Program-made: the position numbers and the translations under genes | Assembly (NCBI RefSeq): GCF_029633865.1 | Contig: NC_079213.1 | Coordinates: 103,137,936-103,201,935 of the forward strand | DNA from: Lampris incognitus | Taxonomy: Eukaryota > Chordata > Actinopteri > Lampriformes > Lampridae | Direction: 5' to 3' | Length of the DNA: 64,000 bases | The notes under the pieces: model-generated | What the model saw: only the letters and a program-made list of their open reading frames with translations | Database searches by the model: none | Told to the model about the DNA's origin: nothing | Part shown: piece after piece, positions 35,401-47,400 of the stretch | Position numbering within the stretch: the first letter of the stretch is position 1 | Layout of the letters: each line of letters begins with the position of its first letter

Positions 35401-38400
35401 TACTTAAGAAACTGCGCCTCGATCCAGGGTCTCTTAATAACTATCAACCAGTCTCCAATATTCCATGCTTTTCTAAAGTACTGGAGAGAGTTGTGTATCA
35501 ACAACTTTTGACCCATATAGAAGAAAGCCATCTATATGAACCTTTTCAATTGTCTTTCAAGGCCTGTCACGCCACTGAAACTGTTCTGACCAGAGTGGTG
35601 AACGATCTTCCACTTGCTATGTACACTGATTCCACCTCTATGCTTCTACTACTAGACCTCAGTGCAGCCTTCTACACATTGATCCCTATATACTATTGGA
35701 AAGACATTTTTTTTAATTTTGGTGTCTCTGGCCTAGCTCTCTCTTGGCTGAAGTCCTACTTATCTGGAGGAACACAGTGTGTCTGCTATAATAATATTAC
35801 ATCGAAATTCTCTGACGTTAGATATGGTGTATCTCAGGGCTCGGCCCTTGGCCCTCTACTTTTCTCTCTTTATATTTTACCCCTTGTCCAAATTATACGA
35901 TGTCATGGAATAACTTTCCATTGCTATGCAGAGGATACTCAGCTCTATGTGCCTATAAGGGCTGATATCATACTCAAATTACTAATTTAGAGGCCTGCTT
36001 GGCTGCTGTGAAAAACTGGATATCACTAAATATCCTGCTTTTAAATTCGGACAAAACTGAGATGCTGGTCATTGGCCATGCAAGACACAGACAACAATTT
36101 GATCAAGTAACCATAGCAACTGACAACTCTGTGATTTCACAAAGTGTGGCAGCCAAATGTCTTGGTGTTACGTTTGATCCCAACCTTTCCTTTGATAAGC
36201 ACATTAAAGAAATCACCAAGACTGCCTTTTTTCACTTACGTAACATAGCTAAAATTCGGTCTTTTCTACCTATGGCTGACACAGTGACTTTAATACATGC
36301 ATTTTTTTTCATCCAGACTTGATTACTGTAATGTTGTTTTCAGGTCTGCCACATGCTAGTACTAAAAAGTCTTCAGATGGTTCAAAATGCTGCAGTTAAA
36401 ATCCTAACTAAAACTACAAAATTTCACCATATTACGCCAATTCTTGCCTGCCTTCATTGGCTTCCTATCTATGTTAGATCAGATTTCAAGGTGCTTCTGC
36501 TGACTTACAAAATCCTAAATGGGCTTACCCCATTGTACCGGTCTGATCTCATTAAACCATACATTCCATCTCGAGCTTTCTGCTTTCAAAATACAGGGCT
36601 CCTGTGTGTACCCAAAGTTAGAAAGAAGTTTTGGATGTTTAGCTGTTTGTAGCAAGATTATTCATTTAGGCATGCTGGCTATAAAGTTGGAAAAAAAAGC
36701 ATCTTTGACAGGTCAGGTTTTCCCAAGATATTCAAATGAGCATTTGCTCTAGCCCTAACCTAGCTCTTATTTTTGCTTTGGTTGTGCCATAAGGACTTTT
36801 CTTTCAGTTTCCAGGTTCGAGCTGTAGAATGGGTAACTTGGTGACTCCTTCAAGGATTGATGATGAGTTGACAGTCTTTTGAATCATTTATGTCATGAAT
36901 GCTGCAGAGATGATGCTGTGCTTTTGTTTAAGTTATTGCTGTTTTAGTTTATATATATATTTTTTAAAATCTTTTGTACTTGTTCATCTGTATTAATTTC
37001 TCTTAAAGAAACTCAATAAAAACTGGTGGCAGAGCCTTTTTTATCAGGTCCCGTTCTTGTGGAAAAACCTGCCTTCTGCCATCAGACAATCAGAGGCTGT
37101 TGAGTCCTTTAAATCCAAACTTAAAACAGATCTTTTTGCCTTAACTTACAATTAGTTGCCTTTAAGTTGAGTGCTTCACAACCTGTACTGCATGGCAGGT
37201 TGGTTTCTGTCTCAATGAATTTACCAAGCACTGTTCTGACGACGAGATTATAGGGTATAGATTATTGACTATTGCAAATTGTTCCCTTCTCTCGCGTCTT
37301 TTCTCTCTCTTTGAATGATGTATTGTCCATTCTCTTTTCCTGTGTATGTGAATGGTGTGTTGTGAGTCTCCCCCATGTGCATGTGTAGTCATTCCTCCTC
37401 TCAGGTCTTCACGGTGATGATGGTCGCCACCTGGACACTGCTTGGCATCCTTCTCATCACATTCTTTATCTCTTATGAATCCATATAATTTTGTTATCCT
37501 GTTTCAATGTTTATATCCTCCTCCCACTCCAATGTGTGACTAGCATTTTTTCTTGTCTCTTCCCCTGTATATGTGAATGGTGTGATATGAGTCTTCCCTG
37601 TGTTTATGTGTGGTCTGTCCTCCTGCCAGGTCTACATGGTGATTGATGGTAGTCGCATGGCTCAGGCCTAGGCTATTCCGGTGGCATCTGGACACTGCCT
37701 GGCATCCTCATCATATTCTTCATATATCTTATAATTCCATTATAATTCTGTTATCCTCTTCCAATGTTGTATTCTTTAAATTGAGTTTTATTCTGTACAC
37801 ACAATATCCATTGCACGTCTGTCTGTCTTGGGAGAGAGAACCCTCCTCTGTTTCACTCCCTGAGGTTTCTTCCTATTTTTTCTCCCTGTTAAAGGTTTTT
37901 TTTTAGGGAGTTGTTCCTTATCTGATGTAAGGGTTTAAGGCAGGGGTGGGCAATCTTATCCATAGGGCCAGTGTGGGTGAAGGTTTTGGTTCCAACCAAG
38001 CAATTACACACCTATGTCTCCTAGTAAGTTCCTGAGCAAAGACTCTACTGCAGGGGTCGGGAACCTTTTTGACTGGGAGAGCCATAAAAGCCAAATATTT
38101 CTAAATATATTTCATTGAGAGCCATATAGTATTTTTAACGTATAATAAATTAAATATGTCTTACTTTTAATGCGACTTCTGGTGCTGCATGGTTTTGCTG
38201 ATGGCCTTGTAGTCTGGTTAATACGTGGTGAGGTTGAGCTTCATGCAGGCGTTGAGGCTTCCATCAGTTAAACGTGAGCGTAGGTTGGTCTTAATGTTCC
38301 TCATATGCGAGAAAGACTGTTCACATGCATATGTAGAGCCAAACATGGTCAATACGGCAATACTCACACGCTGCATTGTGTGGTATGTCACAGGAAGCTC

Positions 38401-41400
38401 TTTCCAAGTTTTAAGAATCAGCTGGTCTTCAGGTTGAAGATTTTTAATTTCTGTCCACTTGTGTTCCCTCGCCAGCTCTGCTCGCTGTCGCGCAAGACTT
38501 TCCAACTCTCCATTAAGTGACTTGAACTTACTCATCCACATGTCTGATGCCTTCAGGTCAGCAACTTCCAGCTCAAAGTCTCCGATAGAGACCCCGGGGA
38601 TGCATGTCAGGTCGATTTTGTCCACTGCACACTCATGTGGATGAGTGATGAACTTGAAAAGACCAGTGCGCGCACGAAATTCTCCAAAACGTGCTTTGAA
38701 TGACTGCAGGAGATTGAACGTAAAGCCAGCTAGCTGCTGGAGATCCAGATGTTGAGTGGAGTCACTTGCTAAGCATGCATCTCTAAATTGTTGCAGTCTT
38801 TCAAAGTGCAGAAGACGACCTGTTTCAATGTCCCTGAGAAAGACTTCCAGCTTGCTTTCAAATGCAAACACTGCTTGTTGAAGGGATGAGATTGTATTTC
38901 CAATACCTTGCATTTTCACATTGAGCTGGTTCAGATGGCCAGTTATGTCCACGAGATAGTGAAACTGCAGGAGCCAGTCAGTGTTGTCTAGCTCAGGATG
39001 CTTGACGCCTTTCATTTCAAGAAAAGTCCGGATTTCACTCAGGCAAGCTGCAAAACGGCTGAGCACCTTCCCCCTTGACAACCAACGCACGTTGCTGTGT
39101 AAAAGCAGACCGGGATAATGATTCCCAACTTCTTCTAACAGAGCTTTAAACTGGCGATCATTTAAAGCTCGGGCAACAATAAAGTTGACCACTCGAATGA
39201 CCAGAGACATCACCTCGCCAAGCTCCTGGCCACACGTCTGAGCGCAAAGCGCCTCCTGGTGCAGGATGCAATGAAAACTTAGGATGGCTCTCTTTTCATG
39301 TTCACGGAGAAGCGCTACAAATCCTTTGTTCTTCCCCAACATACAGGGTGCACCATCAGTACAGATAGAAATAAGTTTATCCATCGGTAGTTTTTTTTCT
39401 TTAGCAAACTCCATGAAAGACATGAATAAATCCTCTCCTCTTGTTGTCCCTTTCATTGGCAAAACAGCCAAGCTTTCCTCACGCAGTGTGTCACCTGCAG
39501 CATACCTGGCAATGATACTGCACTGAGATAGATGGCTAACGTCTGTTGACTCATCTAACGCGAGAGAAAAGTATGTCCCGGCGTTTATGTCCTTAATTTG
39601 TGTTTCCTCGACTTGATTTGCCATCATGATGCTACGATCGTGCACAGTTCTTGCTGACAGGGGCATGTCTTTTATTCGTTTGATTATCTTGTCTTTATTT
39701 GGGAAGTCATCAAACAGTTCATTGGCCACATCAAGCATGAATGTTTTGGCATACTCGCCATCTGTGAATGACTTTCCATTCCTTACTATTGCCAAAGCCC
39801 CCGCAAAGCTAGCGGAATTCCCGTCACCTTGCTTGGTCCACACGTAGTTGCTGCTGACTCGTCTGCACTCTCCGCTGTAGCTCCTCGCATGCCCTTTTCC
39901 TGCTGTCCCCCGCTGGATATTTCGATGCAAATGAAGCATGGTGCGTATCGAAGTGCCGCTTTATATTTGACCGTTTCATCGATGCAATTTTATCATTGCA
40001 TATTAGACATACCGCAGATCCTGCTCTCTCCACAAATGCAGATTCCTCTGGGCACGCAGCCTGGAATGCACGGTAATCATCGTCTTTTTTTCTTTTCGCC
40101 ATCTTTTCCGTTACAAGGGTTGAAGCGGATAAACTAGTTGGCTATCTGATAAAATTGATTTCTTCACCTTTACAATGACCCGGACATGCTCGCGAGCCAT
40201 TGGTTCCCGACCCGACCCACGGGTGACCCGTGACCCGTGAAATTTATCTTCAAAACTAATTTCTGTTTACTTTAAAATGACACAGTATTATTAAGAAATA
40301 TCACAAGTATTTTAAAATCAGTTCCAAACTGATTTTTTTGAAAAAAAAATAATTTTCAACTCAAAATTGTCTGGGAGCCATGTGCCGTCACCGGAAGAGC
40401 CATATATGGCTCGCGAGCCATAGGTTCCCGACCGCTGCTCTACTGGTTGATTAGTCGGATCAGGTGTGTAGCTGCTTGGCTGGAAAAAAAACCTTCACCC
40501 ACACTGGCCCTTTCTGGATAAGATTGTCCACCCCTGGTCTAAGGACAGGATAATAATGCTGTAAAGCCCCCTGAGGAAAATTTTTAATTTGTGATATTGG
40601 GCTCTACAAATAAAATTGACTTGACTACATATTATATAGTCATACTATTCTCTCTCCTCTTCAGCTACTTTTCCAGGGTCAGGGCACGGTGGCAGCAAGC
40701 TAAGTAGGGCACTCCAGATGTCCCTCTCCCAAGCAGTGCCCTCCAGCTCCTCCTGGGGGATCCCAAGGCGTTCCCAGGCCAGATTGGACATGTAGTCCCT
40801 CCAGCGAGTTCTGGGTCTACCCCAAGGTCTCCTCCCAGTTGGCCGTGCCCAGTAAACCTCGAAAGGAAGGCACCCAAGGGGCATCCTAATCAGATGCCCG
40901 AACCATCTCAACTGGCTCCTTTCGATGCGAAGGAGCAGTGGCTCTACTCCAAGCTCCTTTTGGATGTCCGAGCTCCTCAATCTATCTCTAAGGCTGAGCC
41001 CAGACACCCTACGGAGGAAACTCATTTCAGCCACTTGTATTCGCAATCTCACCCTTCAGTCACTACCCAAAGCTCATGACCATAGGTGAGGATTGGAACG
41101 AAGACTGACTGGTATATTAAGAGATTTGCCTCCCGGCTTAGCTCCTTCTTTGCCACCATGGTCCAGTACAACGTCCGCATTACTGCTGATGCTGCATCAA
41201 TCTGCCTGTCAATCTCCCGCTCCATCCTACCCTCACTCGTGAACAAGACCCCGAGATACTTGAACTCCTTCAGTTGAGGCAACAACTCATCCCTAACCTG
41301 GGGGGAGCAAGCCACCATTTTCCGGTAGAGAACCATGGCCTCAGACTTGGAGGTGCCGACTCTCATCCCAGTAGTCATACTATTGACATTCTATATTACC

Positions 41401-44400
41401 TCTGTACACCCGTATACATTACACTTTGCACTTTACTGTACTATTTTGTACTGTCTGGTTAGATTTCAAACTGCATTTCATTGTCTTAATATTTGTACTC
41501 TGTGCAGTGACAATAAAGCTGAATCTAGTCTAAATCTAATCTAAATTGGAATTTTAACTGATGTCTGATTTTTCTTGGCATGGATTATGAAGGATACACT
41601 TCTGTGATGAGGACCAGGGTGTGTCTGGTGCAGAAGAAGTCCAGCAGACAGGCCACTCTGGGGTGGGCGAGGCGGGACAGCAGGTCTTTCTCCTGGAAGG
41701 CCCTGGTCCGGGTGCTGCTCCTGAGAGGAAGGAACTTGGCGGCGAAAACTTCACCCGTCCTTCTGTGGACCACACGTTTAACCACCCCAAATGTACCCCT
41801 AAGTCGTGGAGAGAATAAAGAGGTAATGCTGAATCTCTGCAGGAGCAATGGTCAACTGTGGCTAAATCATTACCATTCACAGTGGTCACCTTCCAATTTC
41901 TTCATGGACGTCGTAGACGGAGAACAACTTCCTTCTCTTCCCAAGCTCCACCTCTCTCTCCTGGGACTCCAGTAGGGCTACAGGGAGACCAAAACAGCAA
42001 AAGGACCGTTGGCACCTAGTAGCCTTGTAGCCAAGACCAATTCCAATCCAGATCTTTATGGGGTCGAGTCTGAGTCAAATTCAAGAATGAAGCTTATCAA
42101 GTCAAAGTCCAAGACATTACGGTGGAAAGTCCAACTCAAGACCAATGGGGCCAAACTAGTTTAAAGTCTGACGCAAGAACAGTACAAATCCAATCAAACA
42201 TCATGGCCGTAACTGTAGTAGCCTACCATTTTAGTAGAAATCCAAATTTCACTACAATGCAATATTCATTCAGACTTTTTACCCTTCACAGTGTTTCAGA
42301 GATATGAATTATTACTAATAATGAATAATTACTAATAAAAAATAAGCAAATTAGATTAGGTCACACTTTATTGACCTCATGACGGAGATTTTGCCATACA
42401 TTTCAAAATAAAAAAGTAAATTAAAATTTTGTAGTCGACTGTTCTTGAAAAAGTATCACAAGTTCACACTGTCAAGACCGAGTCAAGTCTGAGTCATTAA
42501 GCTGTAAAGTGTAGATGAGATCGAAACCTCCGAAATGCGAACTCAAGACAAGAGTCCATACTCAAGTACTAGAACCCTAATGCATGGTATGTAAACCTCC
42601 TAGCTTGATATATACAGTCTACTACTACTTTTGGCCACTCCCGTTAGGGGTCACTAAAGCGGATCATCCATTTTCATTTCTCCCTGTCTTCTGCATCTTC
42701 CTCTGCCACACCAGCCACCTGCATGTCCTCCCTCACCACATCCATAAACCTGCTCTTTGGCCTTCCTCTTTCCTGGCAGCTCCATATTCAACATCCTTCT
42801 CCCAATATACCCAGCATCTCTCCTCCACACTTGCGCAAGCCCTTTCAATCTTGCCTCTCTTGCTTTGTCTCCAAACCACCCAACCTGAACTGTCCCTCTA
42901 ATATACTCGTTCCTAATCTTGTCCTTCTTCGTCACTCCCAATGAAAATCTTAGCATCTTCAACTCTGCCACCTCCAGCTCCGCCTCCTGTCTTTTCGTCA
43001 GTGCCAATGTCTCCAAACCATATAACATAGCTGGTCTCACAACCATCTTTTAAACCTTCCCTTTAACTCTTGCTGGTACCCTTCTGTCGCAAATCACTCC
43101 TGACACTCTTCTCCACCCACTCCACCCTGCCTGCACTCTCTTCTTCACCTCTCTTCTGCATTACATGTTATTTTGGACAGCTGACACAAGTATTTAAACT
43201 CATACACCTTTGTCACCTCTTACTCCTTGCATCATCATCATTCCACTGTCCTCCCTCTCACTCACGCATGTGTATTCCGTCTTGCTCCTACTGACTTTCA
43301 TTCCTCTTCTCTCCAGTGCATACCTCCACCGCTCCAGGTTCTCCTCAACCTGCACCCTACTCTCGCTACAGATCATAATGTCATCTGCAAACATCATAGT
43401 CTACGGAGACTCCTGCCTGATCTCGTCTGTCAACCTGTCCATCATCATTGCAAACAAGAAAGGGCTCAGAGCCGATCCTTGATGGAATCCCACCTCCACC
43501 TTGAACCCATCTGTAATTCCAACTGCACACCTCACTATTGTCACACTTCCCTCATACATATCCTGCACCACTCCTACATACTTCTCTGCAACTCCCGACT
43601 TCCTCATACAATACCACACCTCCTCTCTCGGCACCCTGTCATATGCTTTCTCTAAATTTACAAAGACACAGTGTAACTCCTTCTGGCCTTCTCTATAATT
43701 CTCAATCAACATTCTCAAAGCAAACATCGCATCTGTGGTGCTCTTTCGTGGCATGAAACCATACTGCTGCTCGCTAATCATCACCTCTCCTCTTAACCTA
43801 GCTTCTATTACTCTTTTTCATATCTTCATGCTGTGGCTGATCAACTTTATACCTCTGTAGTTGCTACAGTTCTGCACATCACCCTTGTTCTTGAAAATCA
43901 GTACCAGCATGCTTCTTCTCCACTCCTCAGGCATCCTCTCACTTTCCAAGATTGTTTTGAACAATCTAGTTAAAAACCTCACTGCCATCTCTCCTAAACA
44001 TCTCCATGCCTCCACAGGTAGGTCATCAGGACCAACTGCCTTTCCACTCTTCATCCTCTTCATAGCTGCCCTCACTTCCTCCTTGCTAATCCACTGCACT
44101 TCCTGATTCACTATCCCCACATCATCCACCCTTCTCTCGCTCTCATTTTCTTCATTCATTAGCCCCTCAAAGTACTCCTTCCACCTTCTCAGCAAATTTC
44201 CATCTCTAACCTTGATCGCTCTAACCTGTTGCACATTCTACCCAGCTCGGTCCCTCTGTTAAGCCAATCTGTCCTTTTCTCCTTCCTTAATGTCTAACCT
44301 CTCATACAACTCGCCATACACCTTTTCCTTTGCCACCTCTCTCTTCGCTTTACACTGCATCTCCTTGTACTCCTGTCTACTTTCTTCATCTCTCTGACTA

Positions 44401-47400
44401 TCCCACTTCTTCTTTGCCAACCTCTTCCTATGTATATTTTGCCGTACTTCCTTATTCCACCACCAAGTCTCCTTGTCTTCCTTCTCCTGTCCTGATGACA
44501 CACCAAGTACTTTCCTAGCTGTCTCACTCACTATTTCTGCAGTGCTTGATACATACAGTAATCCATCTTTATCATTAAGTCAGTGATTATCTCCCAGTAT
44601 CACTCTTAAGTGTTGTTCTAAACTGGAAATATGGGAATGGACCAAGAGCAACAATCCTGAAGGATGGCAAGCCTTTTCCTTCCACATTTGGCTGCTACGA
44701 TGAAGACATAAAACACTTTGCACTGTATGATTTTTCTGAGAAAGACCTTCCTGACAGTAAACAAATTGAATGACTACAAAAGTTTCATGATTTGAATATT
44801 CTTGTGTTGGCTATTGTCTTTGTCATGCCAGTGGCAGAAAAAAAAAAAACGACTTCCGGCTATGGCAGCGCACTGAAAGGCCAGACTTTCATAGCTCCAC
44901 TGCAAATTAAATCAGAACTTCTCCAGATCACCATTAATCTCCCCAATTTTAACAATCTATGTCTTTTTTGGTCTCCAGACCTCACCAATGCCAAAAATAG
45001 GAAACGCATGCTAAAAAATGTTGGAAACAATGAATGAAGGTACTGACGAAGCAGTCAGTAGCAGCAGTCAATAAAAACACTGTTAAAAAAAGAAGGTATA
45101 AAAAAGGAAATTTGTTTGCATGTAAATCTTTAGGACTGTAGCTTTAAGAACTAGAAAAAACTTGTGTAGGGTGAATATTTAATAATATTTACCTTCCTCC
45201 ACAGTAAGCTGGGCCTGGCAGGAAGCGTGCCCAGAGTCATTGTAGGCAAAACAGGTGTAGATGCCACCGTCCTCACCCTCAGGGCAAATAATGGTCACCG
45301 AGCAACGGGCACCATGTTGTACAATCTCCACATTCTCATTGGATGAAAGTTCCTCCCCATCCTCCAATAAGCAAAAGAAGAGTGGAATCAATTGCGAAAC
45401 AAATCAAAGAATCTCATCTGGAATATTCGAATCAAGAAACCAGAACTCCAATCAGGAGTTTTATTGGGCCTAAACTGAAGTGAATTATTTTTGACTGTTA
45501 TATATAAAAAAATTTTGATTTTTTTTTTTTTGGATGGGTTCATTATTCAGTTAAATGTTGCCTTATGGGTCTAGATCTTTGTAAATTCAATATGATTTAC
45601 TTTGGTGTTTATGTGGTAACCATGGTTTTACTGCACTGATTGAAAGTAGCTATGGTTGTTATACTCTTTACCATAATACTGCATGGTTTTACGATGGTAC
45701 TTTATAGTAACTATGAATTATGGGAAGAAAACCCATACAAACACAGGGAGCACATGCAAACTCAACAAAGATGGAAAGGAATCAAACACAGGAATCAAAC
45801 AGTGCAAACCACTAAGCCACCATGGCACCTTCTTCTGATAAGCTGTTATTATGTTTCAAGTTATTCTGTCTTATTGGACGCAAATGCTTTGGCAACACTG
45901 ATAATGAACATTCATGCTGGAAAAAAAAGTGTTTTGACAACTGCTGTTCATCAAAGTAAAGCTGGGCAGATACTGTACGAGTTCAGTCGGATTTTAACCC
46001 CGATTTGGCCATCGCCGACTCATTCTAGAGTTGGGCCGAATTTCCACCTCACTGGCTGTCTTTTGACGTGCAGTTTGAGGGGTGTCGCAATGCACGTTTA
46101 ATTGCCTGAGCGATCAGTGATCTGGCTGTCAGACAATTGGATGGATTTCTGGCATGTAAGAAATTTTTGTTTATTGTCTTGCAGTTTGGGTGGTATCATG
46201 AGCCCATTTCCCAAAATTCAGTGTGAAGATAACTAAGTGCGCCTACATGAGCCAACAATAACAATATGGCGCAGACAAGAGAGCGCATAGAGTGGACTGG
46301 ATGTATGGACACCAGATGGATCTAGCTCAGGCAACAGTAGCTTATTATATTAGCTTAAATAGGGTTTTTGCCATGGTGTCAAATCCGACCTTGCCTGCAA
46401 CCTGGACTTTACTCCTAGTCTTCTTCACAAACATGTCTTAAAAATTTAAATTAAACTTGAAAATAAAATAATCAGCAACTCAGCATTTTGGAGGATGCAG
46501 CCCTATTGTTTGAATAAAACTTTGTTGGAATTGTCAATGGACAAAATTGTTCGGAGTTTTCCGTGTAAACATGCAGTGTGAGCATCCACGTTGTGGTGTG
46601 TTGACTGGAGCGTACAGTGCGAGCATAGACATCATAGGCTTTGGCCATGCGGAACAGGCAATTTAAACGTGTAGTGTGAGTTAATGCAATGAACAAGATT
46701 ACTTAAATCGTACAGTGCCTGCCTGGCTTAAGGCTGTCTGATCAACAGAGCTCCTACCTTGTACCACTTTATCTGTGGGGTTGGTCTTCCTGTGATGATG
46801 GCCGTGAAGATACACGACTGACCAGGCTCCACGCTCAGGTCCTCAGCAGGTACCTGGACAGATGGTGGAGCTGGAAAAGGACATGAGATGGGTCAGTAAA
46901 GCCTTATACATCAAATCTGCTGAATCCATAGACGTTCTTAAAAAAACATTTTTTTATTCACTGGGCTTTCAGTGAGTCTGTCTGACTTATAATTACAATT
47001 TTACTAACAATTTGTTGCTCTTTTTGCTTTTATTTGTGCTTTTCGAATGTTTTACTCCTTCTGTTTCTGTTCTTCCTTCATTTTTAAAGTGTTATGAAAA
47101 TACAGCTGACTCAGCTATATTCAGTGGGTCAGCTGATGCAGTCATAACACTCTGAATAAGGAAGCACAATCTTTGCATGAGAAGAGTACCGTTGGGTATT
47201 TCCTGCATGGACTCTGAGATGTACAGTTCTTGTTCTTCTTCCTCTGGGTAATACATGGGCAGATGCACCACCTGCTCCGTGGTGGCCGTGGGAACGACAC
47301 CCTCCTCAGAACTACACTCATTCCTTTAGAGTGACATGGTAGACAGACAGATAATACCATGGACGCAAAAGAAAGACATAACACAAAGCTGCACTGATCA

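Larger units (their letters stand above)
37941..40536. mobile_element. hAT MITE inside the L2, itself interrupted
   Basis: TIRs CAGGGGTGGGCAATCTTATCC and the inverse GATAAGATTGTCCACCCCTG are nearly perfect. The 8-bp flanks are GTTTAAGG (37933-37940) and GTCTAAGG (40537-40544), one mismatch. Without the inner transposon and its duplicated target the element is about 200 bp and largely palindromic (GTGGGTGAAGGTTTT against AAAACCTTCACCCAC). Confidence 0.88.
35215..40620 (+). mobile_element. L2-clade LINE, 5'-truncated, interrupted by DNA transposons
   Basis: The RT region (35,270-36,650, several frameshifts) reads [75 protein letters not shown] and [12 protein letters not shown] (the YADD box has decayed to YAED). 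The thumb and C-terminus read [15 protein letters not shown] and [13 protein letters not shown]. The 3'UTR is cut at 37,940 and resumes at 40,537, ending GCTCTACAAATAAAATTGAC, the L2-type terminus. Confidence 0.85.
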
